This document shows, piece by piece, positions 26,321 through 35,859 of a stretch of 64,000 nucleotides of DNA. The notes beneath the pieces were generated by a model. It was not told the origin of the DNA. It did no database searches and saw nothing but the letters and a program-made list of their open reading frames with translations. The translations under genes and the position numbers were made by a program. Origin of the DNA: JADKAC01 sp964492065 (lineage in GTDB: Bacteria > Bacteroidota > Bacteroidia > Chitinophagales > BACL12); contig CAZBHH010000002.1 of the NCBI GenBank assembly GCA_964492065.1, positions 1 through 64,000 of the forward strand. Reading direction: 5' to 3'. Every line of letters begins with the position of its first letter. Position 1 is the first letter of the stretch.

Positions 26321-28534
26321 ATGCGAAGAATTTTCCTGTTTTTCCTGGTATGTTACGCTGAGATGAGCAGCGCCCAGCAGGTGCAGTGGGCAAATGCGGT
26401 TTTAAAATTCTCGTCGGAATACGGGCGGGGCGCCTATGGGTCGCGGATGATAACCGGCAAGCCCGACAAACTGCCCGCCTGGGGTGAAAGCCCGATGGCG
26501 TGGGCGCCTTCCGAAATGGATAATCCCAACGGCGAATTTATTGAAGTGGGCTTTGAAAACCCGCAGCCCATTGCGCAGGTAGCCATCGGTGAAAGCAACT
26601 GCCCGGGCGCCATCTATAAAGTAACTGCCATCGATACGAAAAATAAAAAATACGTGCTTTATCAAAATGACACTATTCAGCCGCGGTTCGGCTATGGCGG
26701 CGGGATGAAATGCATCGTATTCCCGCTCACCGAATATGCAGTGAAGGCAATCAGAGTAGATTTAAATACAAAGGCAATCGCGGGAATGAATCAGCTCGAC
26801 TGCATCGGTATCAGTGGAAGCAGCGAACCCATCCGGGCAATTATTGATACGATAGCCTATATATTCAGTTCGCCGGCAGAAAATTTAGGCCCTCTGGTTA
26901 ATTCACGGGCTGATGACATGTTGCCCATTATTTCACCCGATGGGAAAACGCTGTACTTCGCACGCAAGAAACACAATGAAAATTACGGCGATGAAAAACG
27001 GGATGACATCTGGTACTCCACACTCGACGCAAACAACAACTGGACTGCAGCGAAAAACATCGGTGAACCGCTGAATAATGAATACCACAACTATATCGCC
27101 TGGATTTCCGCCGATGGCAACACGGTAGCGCTCGCCAACGACTATAAACATCCCGGTGCGGGGCAACGTGTTTCAATGAGCCATACAACAGGCACGGACT
27201 GGGCTTTCCCGACTACACTTAAAATAAATGATATGTACAACAGGAATGAATTTTCCTGTTATCACTTAAATGCAGAGGGCAACGTGTTATTCCTTGCCAT
27301 TGAAAGAGGCGACACGCATGGCGACATGGATATTTATATCAGCTTTTTGCAAAAAAACAATGCGTGGACGGTGCCCAAAAATCTCGGCAGCGGCATTAAT
27401 ACCGCGGCCACCGAAGGCAGTGTTTTTATAGCCTCTGACAATAAAACGCTGTATTTCGCCAGCAACGGCCGTTCGGGTTTCGGCGGCTTTGATATGTTCA
27501 TGTGCAAACGCCTGGACGATACCTGGCTCAACTGGTCGGAGCCGAAAAATCTCGGGCGGCAAATCAATTCAAAATACGACGACTTTTACTACACTATCCC
27601 GGCATCGGGCGACTATGCCTATTTCGCATCGCGGCAGGAGTCGATGGGTGGCGCCGATCTATTTCGAATAGCGTTGCCCAAAGAAATCCAACCCGAACCC
27701 GTCGCATTGGTAAGCGGGAAAATAATCGACAAGCAGAGCGGCAAGGCGCTGCCCGCAACCATGGAGTATGGCGGTCTGACGGCTATGGAGCCCATACGGC
27801 AATTTACCGGCGCCGGCAATTATACCTTGATTATTCCCGACTCCGGTTATGTGGTTACCGTAATGAGCGAAGGATATTTCCCGGTATTTACCAATCCCGA
27901 TCTGCAAAACTCCATTGCCGATCTCGATTACAATGCCACCGACCCCGTTGAAATAATCACCTATACGCTGACCCGGGAAATTCATTCCAAATTGAAACAC
28001 TTCTCCGGCGACAGTGCGGAGATAGCCGCAATGATTAAGCAATCTGTCAATACACTGGAAAATCAAACCCTCCTGGAAGATACAGCGCTGCGTCAAATCA
28101 CAAATGAACTCACCGAAGAATACGTCGCACAACGCAATTTCAGGCAGACTCAAGAGGATATTGAAATGATCCCCATCCGCGAAGGGCAGGTGCTCACATT
28201 AAACAATGTGTTCTTCGATGCAAACAAATCCACACTGAAGGAGAATTCGAGAGAACAACTGTTGGAAATCGCGGAGTTTCTAAAATCCAATCCCAATATT
28301 TACGTGGAAATTGGCGGCCATACCAACGGTTTGCCCGAAGATGATTTTTGTTTACAGCTATCGGATGCAAGGGCAAAAAATGTTGCAGAGTTCATTATTC
28401 AGCAAGGCGTTGAATCGTCAAGAGTCACTTATAAGGGGTATGGCAAATCCTTTCCAATAGCAGATAACGCCACTTTGGAAGGCAGGAAAAAAAACCAGCG
28501 TGTAGAGTTGAAAATTATAAAGATACTGCCTTAA
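26321..28534 (+). CDS. OmpA-family protein with PD40 propeller repeats
   Basis: A 737-residue exported protein with a signal peptide ending in SSAQ. An N-terminal beta-sandwich (about residues 20-170, WAPSEMDNPNG region) is followed by PD40/TolB-like propeller repeats (DGKTLYFARKKH, DNKTLYFASNGRSGFGGFDMF, YFASRQESMGGADLF). A short carboxypeptidase-regulatory-like insert follows. The last 120 residues are an OmpA domain (NNVFFDANKSTL, then GGHTNG and LSDARAKNV) that binds peptidoglycan. This domain order is similar to that of PorE and related Bacteroidota cell-envelope proteins, although the typical TPR region is missing. Confidence 0.85.
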   Translation: MRRIFLFFLVCYAEMSSAQQVQWANAVLKFSSEYGRGAYGSRMITGKPDKLPAWGESPMAWAPSEMDNPNGEFIEVGFENPQPIAQVAIGESNCPGAIYKVTAIDTKNKKYVLYQNDTIQPRFGYGGGMKCIVFPLTEYAVKAIRVDLNTKAIAGMNQLDCIGISGSSEPIRAIIDTIAYIFSSPAENLGPLVNSRADDMLPIISPDGKTLYFARKKHNENYGDEKRDDIWYSTLDANNNWTAAKNIGEPLNNEYHNYIAWISADGNTVALANDYKHPGAGQRVSMSHTTGTDWAFPTTLKINDMYNRNEFSCYHLNAEGNVLFLAIERGDTHGDMDIYISFLQKNNAWTVPKNLGSGINTAATEGSVFIASDNKTLYFASNGRSGFGGFDMFMCKRLDDTWLNWSEPKNLGRQINSKYDDFYYTIPASGDYAYFASRQESMGGADLFRIALPKEIQPEPVALVSGKIIDKQSGKALPATMEYGGLTAMEPIRQFTGAGNYTLIIPDSGYVVTVMSEGYFPVFTNPDLQNSIADLDYNATDPVEIITYTLTREIHSKLKHFSGDSAEIAAMIKQSVNTLENQTLLEDTALRQITNELTEEYVAQRNFRQTQEDIEMIPIREGQVLTLNNVFFDANKSTLKENSREQLLEIAEFLKSNPNIYVEIGGHTNGLPEDDFCLQLSDARAKNVAEFIIQQGVESSRVTYKGYGKSFPIADNATLEGRKKNQRVELKIIKILP

Positions 28535-28580
28535 GATTTTTACATGCAAATTTGTACCGCATCCTTCCCATGGCAATGCA

Positions 28581-29339
28581 TTACGCACGCACCACTGTAC
28601 GGCTGTCGCTTTGGGCTGTAGGCAGTATGGTTATCTCCTCCAGATTCACATGTGCCGGCCTGGTGGCTGCAAAGAAAATTACTTCGGCTACATCCATTGC
28701 ACTCAGCGGCGTGAAACCTTCGTACACTGCATGGGCTTTTGCCATATCGCCTTTGAAGCGCACTATCGAAAATTCGGTCTCGGCTAATCCGGGCGAGATA
28801 TTGGTAACTTTTATTTTATGCGGCAACAAATCCGTGCGCATGCCTTTGCTCAATGCCCTGACTGCATATTTAGTTGCGCAATACACATTGCCCATTGGAT
28901 ATACTTCATGGCCGGCCAGTGATCCCACATTGATTATATGACCGCCACCCTGCGCAATCATCAGCGGAATAATTGCCTTAGAAACATAGAGTAACCCCTT
29001 GATATTCGTATCGATCATCCGTTCCCAATCATCCAACAGCCCATCCTGGAATAGATCTCTTCCCGCAGCCAGCCCCGCATTATTGATCAGCACATGTATC
29101 TTTTCATATCCTGCTGGGAGCGCTTGAACAGACTGCATTACCGCTTCCACATGGCGCACATCAAAGTCGAGTATATGCACATCTGCTTTGTATTTAGCTT
29201 CCAGGTCCGTTTTTAATTTTTGCAGCCGTTCCCGCCTTCTCGCATTAATAATCAATCGGTAACCCGCCTTTGCAAACAATACGGCGCATGCTTCGCCGAA
29301 TCCCGAACTTGCCCCGGTTATAAAAACTGTTTCCTTCAT
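28581..29339 (-). CDS. YdfG-type short-chain dehydrogenase
   Basis: A 252-residue classical SDR enzyme. The cofactor motif is TGASSGFG, followed by NNAGLAAG and the catalytic Ser and YCATK pair. The segments GGHIINVGSLAG, SPGLAETEFS and VRFKGD closely match YdfG, which oxidises serine and 3-hydroxy acids with NADP. The preference for NADP is inferred from the RRRER patch after the second strand. It stands alone, flanked by convergent and divergent genes, and its 5' end faces the TonB-dependent receptor. The length is normal. Confidence 0.9.
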   Translation of the reverse strand: MKETVFITGASSGFGEACAVLFAKAGYRLIINARRRERLQKLKTDLEAKYKADVHILDFDVRHVEAVMQSVQALPAGYEKIHVLINNAGLAAGRDLFQDGLLDDWERMIDTNIKGLLYVSKAIIPLMIAQGGGHIINVGSLAGHEVYPMGNVYCATKYAVRALSKGMRTDLLPHKIKVTNISPGLAETEFSIVRFKGDMAKAHAVYEGFTPLSAMDVAEVIFFAATRPAHVNLEEITILPTAQSDSRTVVRA

Positions 29340-29451
29340 AGCGTTGTAAAACTGTAAATTTTAAAAATTCAAACCGCAAAGACAAACAATAACTGCCCGC
29401 CTATTGAAAAAATAGCCGAAAAATTGTTTTTTTGTAAACGGAAAGATAACA

Positions 29452-31626
29452 ATGACCTGTAACAAAGCCCTCATTCTCGTATTTCAATTGCTCGTTTTAC
29501 ATATGCAAGCCCAGACCGTTATTAAAGGTCATGTGGAGAGCAACAAAAGAGAACCCGTTTTTGGTGCCAATATTCTCTTACAGGATACCTATGACGGCAC
29601 CACCGCCGACTTCGACGGCAATTTCGAATTTTCAACCGAAGAAACAGGGAATTTTGTGCTCGTAGTGAGTTTTATCGGCTTTGAAGAATTCCGCGACACA
29701 CTGCATTTACAAGGAGACACCATAAACCTGCAGATAGTGTTGAAAGAAGCCTTTAATGAATTGAATGCCGTTATGATTACTGCCGGCGCATTTGAGGCAA
29801 GCGACGAAAAAAAATCCGTTGTATTCAGTTCGCTGGACATCGTTACAACTGCCGGCGCCGATGGCGATATGTACGGCGCCCTGGAGACTTTGCCCGGCGT
29901 TACTTCGGTGGGAAATGACGACGGCTTGTACGTACGGGGCGGCAGCAGTTATGAAACCGTTACCATCATCGATGGCGTGCCGGTACAAAATCCCTATTAC
30001 AGCACATTGCCGGACATTCCCAGCCGCGGCAGGTTCGGTCCTTTTTTATTTAAGGGAACGGTTTTCAGTACCGGGGGATATTCGGCGGAATACGGCCAGG
30101 CGCTCTCATCGGCTGTAATATTAAACACCTTCGATATGCCCGAGCAAACCACTTCTTCGCTGAGCCTGTCGCCACTGTTTGTAAGCGGATATCACACCCA
30201 CAAATTTAAAAATACAGCCATCGGCGCCGGATTAGACTATACCAACCTCTCGTTGTACGATTTGATTTTTAAGCCGCGAACCTATGACAATATCCGAAGC
30301 GTGGAAGCGCTGAGCGGCAGTATTTTTTTCAGGCAAAAGACTTCTAAAAACGGCCTGCTCCGGTTCTATGGGCAGTTCGAGGGTTCAGGTGTAGGTGTAA
30401 GCTACCCCGACATCGACAGTACAGAAGAACATATTTACGACGATGTGTATTTGTTTAACAGGTATAACTACCTCAACCTGTCTTACCGGGAAATTATTGC
30501 GAAGAAATGGACGCTGAATGCCGGTGGCAGTATAGCCTGGAACTCCGACAGCGTTACCGTAAGCGGGGTAAATTTCAGCAGTGGCACAGATGCGGTTAAC
30601 GGCAAGCTTTCCATTACAAACCAGATCAATGAGAAAATACGGTTGCGCTTCGGTGCAGAGACGCAATCAGTGGGATATATACAATACGCAGATGTACTAA
30701 AATTCACGGCACAACAAACCTATACCGGTGTCTTTGCCGAATCGGATATTTTTATCACCAATGATCTCGCCGGACGCATCGGCCTCCGCGGCGAATACGA
30801 CCCGGTAATTGACAATTACAACCTGGCTCCCCGGATTTCCCTGGCTTATAAGACAGGTGAATACGGACAAGTCTCCGTCGCCTATGGCGATTTCTACCAG
30901 TCGCCCCAGTCCGACTACCTCTACATGGGCGAAAATGCAACGCTTGATTTTGAAAAAGCCACACACTATATTGCCAACTACCAGTTTATTACCGACGACC
31001 GCACCTTCCGTATTGAAGGATATTATAAAAATTATTACAACCTTATCAGTTACAGCTCGATCACCAATCAGCCCGGCGATATGTTCGATGTCAATAACGA
31101 AGGCTACGGCTATGCTCGGGGATTTGACATCTTCTACCGGGATAAAAAGACCATTCCGAATGGCGACTTCTGGATTTCGTATTCCTATATCGACTCGAAG
31201 CGCAAATTTTTAAACTATCCCGAAGAGGTGCAGCCTTCATTTGTAACCAATCATATACTGAGTGTTATTTACAAGCAATACATCTCAAAAATCAGGACGC
31301 AATTGGGCGCCAGCTACCGGTTCAATACGGGCTTTCCGTATTTTAACCCCAACGAATCGGGATTTATGACTCAAACATCACCGCAGTTTCACGATGTCAG
31401 CCTCAATGCGAGTTTCCTAACTCAGATTGCCGGTAACTTCACCGTAATCTACGTTTCCTTTAATAATGTGTTTGGTTTTGAACAAATATACGGCTATCAA
31501 TACTCCTACCAGGATCCGGGCATTGTTTTTGCCGAGATGCCTCCGTTGAAGCAAACCGTTTTTATCGGCATTTTTGTGAGTATTGTAAGCCAATCAAAAA
31601 TGAACCCGGGTGGATTAAACTTTTAA
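29452..31626 (+). CDS. TonB-dependent receptor with carboxypeptidase-regulatory-like domain
   Basis: A 724-residue outer-membrane receptor with a signal peptide (ending in MQAQ). Residues 23-110 form a CarboxypepD_reg-like domain (GHVESNKREPVFGANILL). The plug domain follows (ALETLPGVTSVGNDDGLYVRGG, then IIDGVPVQNPYY), then a barrel ending in an aromatic C-terminus. Energised by TonB, such receptors import siderophores, vitamins or glycans; the substrate cannot be read here. No SusD partner is adjacent. The next gene starts 11 bases downstream and encodes a secreted helical protein, so the two probably function together. Confidence 0.9.
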   Translation: MTCNKALILVFQLLVLHMQAQTVIKGHVESNKREPVFGANILLQDTYDGTTADFDGNFEFSTEETGNFVLVVSFIGFEEFRDTLHLQGDTINLQIVLKEAFNELNAVMITAGAFEASDEKKSVVFSSLDIVTTAGADGDMYGALETLPGVTSVGNDDGLYVRGGSSYETVTIIDGVPVQNPYYSTLPDIPSRGRFGPFLFKGTVFSTGGYSAEYGQALSSAVILNTFDMPEQTTSSLSLSPLFVSGYHTHKFKNTAIGAGLDYTNLSLYDLIFKPRTYDNIRSVEALSGSIFFRQKTSKNGLLRFYGQFEGSGVGVSYPDIDSTEEHIYDDVYLFNRYNYLNLSYREIIAKKWTLNAGGSIAWNSDSVTVSGVNFSSGTDAVNGKLSITNQINEKIRLRFGAETQSVGYIQYADVLKFTAQQTYTGVFAESDIFITNDLAGRIGLRGEYDPVIDNYNLAPRISLAYKTGEYGQVSVAYGDFYQSPQSDYLYMGENATLDFEKATHYIANYQFITDDRTFRIEGYYKNYYNLISYSSITNQPGDMFDVNNEGYGYARGFDIFYRDKKTIPNGDFWISYSYIDSKRKFLNYPEEVQPSFVTNHILSVIYKQYISKIRTQLGASYRFNTGFPYFNPNESGFMTQTSPQFHDVSLNASFLTQIAGNFTVIYVSFNNVFGFEQIYGYQYSYQDPGIVFAEMPPLKQTVFIGIFVSIVSQSKMNPGGLNF

Positions 31627-31637
31627 AAATTACATAC

Positions 31638-32312
31638 ATGAAACCAACTATCACTTTTCTTTTAGCCTGCATTTGCGCTATCAACGCCTTTTCGCAAAGT
31701 CCCAAATACGTGGAATCGATGAAAAAGGCCATTGCCGAATTTGCAACCGATAGCACAGACGAGCAATTGCTCTCTCTGGCAAACAAATTCGAACGCATCG
31801 CTCTTGCCGAAAAGACCGAATGGCTGCCTTATTATTATGCGGCGCTGACCCGCACGTATGTGGCGTTTTCGACAAAACATACGGATAAAGTTGACGGTAT
31901 TCTCGACGTTGCCCAGAAGTATGCGGGCATAGCGGATTCTCTCCAACCGAACAATTCGGAAATTTATGTTTTAAAAGGCATGGTACTGTCCGGGCGTATA
32001 ATGGTGGACCCGATGAACCGCGGGATGCAGTACGGTATGCAGAGCGGAGCGCTGATGAACCGTGCCGTAGAACTCGACCCGTCAAACCCAAGAGCTTATT
32101 TAATGATTGGCCAGGGATTGTTCTTCACTCCCGAACAATACGGTGGCGGCAAAGACAAAGCATGCCAGGTACTGGAAACTGCCAAGCAGAAATTCGATGC
32201 CTTTGTCCCGGCCAGCGAAATTTCACCGGATTGGGGCGAGGATTTGTTGATGCAGGTATTTCCCGAATGCACCAAAACCACCGGAGGCGATTCGCCGGCA
32301 GAAGAGGAATAA
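31638..32312 (+). CDS. secreted helical (TPR-like) protein
   Basis: A 224-residue protein with a signal peptide ending in NAFSQ. The mature part is helical, with repeat-like segments such as AGIADSLQPNNSEIYVLKG and, later, AVELDPSNPRAYLMIGQG, both resembling TPR units. No lipobox is present. It lies 11 bases after the TonB-dependent receptor gene and should share its transcript. A periplasmic accessory role is an inference from position only. The C-terminus is acidic (DSPAEEE). Confidence 0.7.
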   Translation: MKPTITFLLACICAINAFSQSPKYVESMKKAIAEFATDSTDEQLLSLANKFERIALAEKTEWLPYYYAALTRTYVAFSTKHTDKVDGILDVAQKYAGIADSLQPNNSEIYVLKGMVLSGRIMVDPMNRGMQYGMQSGALMNRAVELDPSNPRAYLMIGQGLFFTPEQYGGGKDKACQVLETAKQKFDAFVPASEISPDWGEDLLMQVFPECTKTTGGDSPAEEE

Positions 32313-32730
32313 GCGAATTGTATTTGTATTTACACTGCGGTAACGCCATTGCTGTGTTGCATACAAGTTTTGTTTCACTGCATGCAATGCATTTACCGGC
32401 GAAACAAATGCATTTTTGTATCAACCGGCTTACCTGAGAAGCACAACCTGCCGATACACTGCATTTTTTCGCAGCGCACCCGGTTTAGACGAAATTGCAG
32501 TGCATTGCAAGTTTTCCATACTATTTGCGTTAATTCACCTAATAAAAAAGTTTATCCATTTGATTTATTTTTGGGCACGCATGGTACCTGGAAAATATTT
32601 GTGCATTAACGAGTAAAAGCCTTGAAAACACCCATCCGGATACCATTAACGGTAAATTTGAAAGCCAGGAAATTTTCTTTAACAGGATTGGAATACCCGG
32701 TTATAATCAGTAACGGAATATAGAAAGGAG
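32313..32730. other. 418-base intergenic region with two imperfect inverted repeats
   Basis: No coding sequence is supported here. The first inverted repeat has arms TTTGTTTC (32369-32376) and GAAACAAA (32401-32408), and the wider flanks are also roughly complementary. The second has CACTGCA (32457-32463) and TGCAGTG (32496-32502), with further partial pairing inside. TGCA and ATGCAT words recur through the first half. No TAnnTTTG element with a good spacing is seen upstream of the antiporter gene. An AAAGGAG sequence abuts its ATG with no gap. Confidence 0.5.
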
Positions 32731-34884
32731 ATGACAGATTTTTTTAGACAACTCATGGAGGAGTTCGAATTGCCGCTGAGCAATCCGGTGCTGATATTTT
32801 CATTGATTTTATTTATCATCCTGTTGTCGCCGATACTGTTGCGCAGGATCAATATTCCGGGAATAATCGGTTTGATTATAGCCGGTGTAGTAATCGGGCC
32901 TCACGGTTTGTACATCCTGGAAAAAAATTCCGCCATCGATTTGTTTTCCACCATCGGCCTGCTGTATATCATGTTCATTGCCGGCCTCGAACTCGACCTG
33001 AATGAGTTTAAATCCAACCGCAACAAGAGCCTGCTGTTTGGCATATTCACGTTTATTATTCCACTCGGTATCGGCTTCCCCGTGTGCTATTATTTCCTGG
33101 AATACAACTTCAACGCCAGTTTTCTTACGGCGAGTATGTTCGCCACACATACACTCGTCGCATACCCCATTGTAAGTAAATTCGGCATTGCAAAAAACCA
33201 GGCGGTTGCCATCACCGTTGGCGGAACGATTTTGACAGACACCGCCGTGCTCATCATTCTGGCGGTTATCATGGGCAACAGTCAGGGAAGCCTGAACCAG
33301 GAGTTTTGGATACGCCTGGTCGTTTCCCTTGCCATTTTTTCGGCCATTATGTTCCTGCTTATCCCCAGAATAGCCAAGTGGTTTTTCCGCAAACTGGAAA
33401 GTGAAAAACACTCGCATTACATCTTTGTGCTCTCCATGGTTTTTTTAGCCGCGTTCTTAGCCGAAGTGGCGGGAGTAGAACCCATCATCGGCGCATTCGT
33501 CGCCGGGCTGGCATTGAACAAACTCATCCCCCATTCGTCGGCGCTGATGAACCGCATTGAGTTCATCGGCAACTCGCTGTTCATCCCATTCTTCTTGATC
33601 AGCGTCGGTATGCTGGTGGATGTTAGTGTTATACTCAGCGGCCCCTCGGCGCTGATCATTGCGGGTACGCTTTCCGCCGTAGCCATCTTCGGGAAATGGT
33701 GTGCCGCTTTGTTCACGCAATTGATTTTCAGATATTCCGGTGCGCAACGCCAACTGATTTTCGGACTGAGCGGTGCACATGCCGCCGCCACCCTCGCCGT
33801 AATTCTTGTTGGATATCGTGCGGGCATCCTGGATGAAAATATCCTGAACGGCACCATTATCCTGATTTTGATTACTTGTATCGTCGCCTCATTTGCCACC
33901 GAGAAAGCCGCCAAGAAAATTGTCGTTGAATCGGAAGACGATATCGACGGTATCATAAAATCGAATGGCGCTCAAAGCGAACATATTCTCTTGCCGATTG
34001 CCGTAGTATCCAATATGGAAAAACTCCTCGAATTTGCAATTTTTATAAAAGATAAAAAATCCGCTAACCCGGTTTCTATCCTCTCCGTGGTTTCCAATAA
34101 TAAGGAGGCCGAGATAAACATCCTGAAAGCCAGAAATAAACTGGAAGAATTTGTCAGGCAAGCTTCCGCTTCAGAGACAAAAGTTAATATCATCACCACT
34201 ATCGACCACAATGCGGCAAGCGGAATCGCCCGGATTTCGAGGGAAATAATGGCCGATATTATCGTACTGGGCTGGCCCCAGCGCTCGGGGTTTTTCGACA
34301 AACTCATCGGCGACAAATTCGACAACTTGTTAAACAGCACCGACAAGACTACCTTCATTTGCCATATAGAAAAGCCGCTGGCGCTGCATAAGCGGATAGT
34401 TATCACAGCCCCTCCGTTGACCGAACACGAAAACGGCTTTGGACTTTGGCTGCACAAAATCGCCAAACTCGCCCAGGAACTCAGCGTTCCGATAGTGTTG
34501 TACTGCAATGACGCCACTGGAAAAGCCGTCGAAAAGTTATTTGAAAATGCAAAACTCACCGCTTCCATCTCTATCAAATTATTTACCGACTGGGATGATT
34601 TCTTAATACTCGGCAGAAATATCCAGGACTACGATTTATTTGTATTGGTTTCCGCCCGGAGAGGGGCTGCCTCTTATATGAGTATTCTTGAAAATCTCCC
34701 TTCCAAACTTGAAAAGCATTTTACTGCCAACAGCAAATGCATTATTTACCCCCAACAGTTTTCAGACAGTCTAATCAGTGAATACGAAGACATTTCCACC
34801 GAGCCGTTGAACAAGAGTATTGAAGCGGTACAGAAAATCGGTAAAGGTATTGGCGCATTATTCAAAAAAAAGGACGATGATTAA
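32731..34884 (+). CDS. CPA2-type cation:proton antiporter with universal-stress-like tail
   Basis: A 717-residue inner-membrane protein. The first 400 residues contain about 12 hydrophobic segments of the Na+/H+ exchanger type (IPGIIGLIIAGVVIGPHGL, split here, and GLELDLNEFK). The GGTILTDTAV and IIGAFVAGLALNK segments also fit CPA2 transporters. The C-terminal 300 residues are cytosolic and resemble two universal-stress-protein modules rather than a TrkA-N domain. Such proteins exchange Na+ or K+ for H+ and help with pH or osmotic control. The ion is not predictable. The gene is monocistronic by spacing, with 294 featureless bases before the next gene. Confidence 0.88.
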   Translation: MTDFFRQLMEEFELPLSNPVLIFSLILFIILLSPILLRRINIPGIIGLIIAGVVIGPHGLYILEKNSAIDLFSTIGLLYIMFIAGLELDLNEFKSNRNKSLLFGIFTFIIPLGIGFPVCYYFLEYNFNASFLTASMFATHTLVAYPIVSKFGIAKNQAVAITVGGTILTDTAVLIILAVIMGNSQGSLNQEFWIRLVVSLAIFSAIMFLLIPRIAKWFFRKLESEKHSHYIFVLSMVFLAAFLAEVAGVEPIIGAFVAGLALNKLIPHSSALMNRIEFIGNSLFIPFFLISVGMLVDVSVILSGPSALIIAGTLSAVAIFGKWCAALFTQLIFRYSGAQRQLIFGLSGAHAAATLAVILVGYRAGILDENILNGTIILILITCIVASFATEKAAKKIVVESEDDIDGIIKSNGAQSEHILLPIAVVSNMEKLLEFAIFIKDKKSANPVSILSVVSNNKEAEINILKARNKLEEFVRQASASETKVNIITTIDHNAASGIARISREIMADIIVLGWPQRSGFFDKLIGDKFDNLLNSTDKTTFICHIEKPLALHKRIVITAPPLTEHENGFGLWLHKIAKLAQELSVPIVLYCNDATGKAVEKLFENAKLTASISIKLFTDWDDFLILGRNIQDYDLFVLVSARRGAASYMSILENLPSKLEKHFTANSKCIIYPQQFSDSLISEYEDISTEPLNKSIEAVQKIGKGIGALFKKKDDD

Positions 34885-35178
34885 TGTGAACTCCTGTCAA
34901 TAGTATGTGGCTCATCCTGCAGATAATAATCTGTGAATACAATGCAATATCCCGCTTATATGGATGTTAGAATTATTATTTATGGATATGACCAAATGTT
35001 TGTTACCCTGCCGCACTCTCCATACTCTTCCGGCAACTTTGTGGTTTTTCCATTCCCTTCCAGACGGTCATTGCAGACTACCCAACCATTTTGTACAGGG
35101 CACTCAAATGGAAAGAACGAGTTCAATGCGGTTTCATCAGCGGTATTTACTCTAAACTGCAGTAATAGGCTTTGAATT

Positions 35179-35817
35179 ATGGAACTGATTATCGAATATA
35201 TCCGCCATGTGATCGATCCGGACTGGATAATGCAAAATGGCGGTTTATACTTAGTGGTAGTGATATTATTCATTGAGACCGGCCTGTTCTTCGGTTTTTT
35301 TCTCCCCGGTGATCCCTTGCTTTTTATTTCGGGGATGGTCATTGCGTCCGCAAATGAAACACACTACCCATTCGATTCCGGCATGCTGAACCTGCCTTTC
35401 TGGATAACGCTGTTTATACTCTCAACCATTGCGGGTAACTTTCTCGGTTATTGGTTTGGGAAAAAATTTCAATACCTGTTCGACCGGGAAGAAGACACCT
35501 GGTTTCTCAAGAAGAAGCACCTGCATGCAACCCGTGAATTCTATGAGCGCAAAGGGGGACTCACCATTGCCATCGCCCGGTTTTTCCCGATACTGCGAAC
35601 TTTTGCTCCCATCATTGCCGGCACCGTGCAAATGAACAGGCGAAAATTTGCATTCTATAATATTGCCGGAGCCATTTTATGGGTGGGAACCCTGACAATA
35701 ACCGGTTATTTGTTGGGCGACAATCCCTGGGTGAGAAAGAATGTGGAATACCTTATACTCGGTATTCTCGCAGTTGTAACCCTACCTCTCATTTTAAAAT
35801 CGCTTGTTAGAAAATAG
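35179..35817 (+). CDS. DedA-family membrane protein
   Basis: A 212-residue inner-membrane protein of the DedA/SNARE-associated family. The signature FFLPGDPLLFISGM is near residue 42. Further motifs are GYWFGKKF, then RKGGLTIAIARFFPILRTFAP with the conserved arginines, and AGTVQM. DedA proteins have been linked to recycling of undecaprenyl phosphate and other lipid carriers. The amphipathic segment and the final helix (NVEYLILGILAVVTLPLIL) fit the family. It is followed by the TerC-family gene after 42 bases. Confidence 0.92.
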   Translation: MELIIEYIRHVIDPDWIMQNGGLYLVVVILFIETGLFFGFFLPGDPLLFISGMVIASANETHYPFDSGMLNLPFWITLFILSTIAGNFLGYWFGKKFQYLFDREEDTWFLKKKHLHATREFYERKGGLTIAIARFFPILRTFAPIIAGTVQMNRRKFAFYNIAGAILWVGTLTITGYLLGDNPWVRKNVEYLILGILAVVTLPLILKSLVRK

Positions 35818-35859
35818 CAACTCCGGTTTAGTGAATATCATTTAACTTGCGCTCTGTTT

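Noticed and set aside
32722..32730. AAAGGAG before the antiporter gene as a ribosome binding site
   Set aside because: It touches the ATG with no spacing, so it cannot pair usefully with 16S rRNA for that start.
34885..35178. Short frames between the antiporter and DedA genes
   Set aside because: The predicted peptides have no conserved features and appear in several overlapping frames; the 294 bases appear to be plain intergenic sequence.
35818..35859. Manganese (yybP-ykoY) riboswitch upstream of the TerC-family gene
   Set aside because: The space is only 42 bases and the conserved loop sequences are absent.
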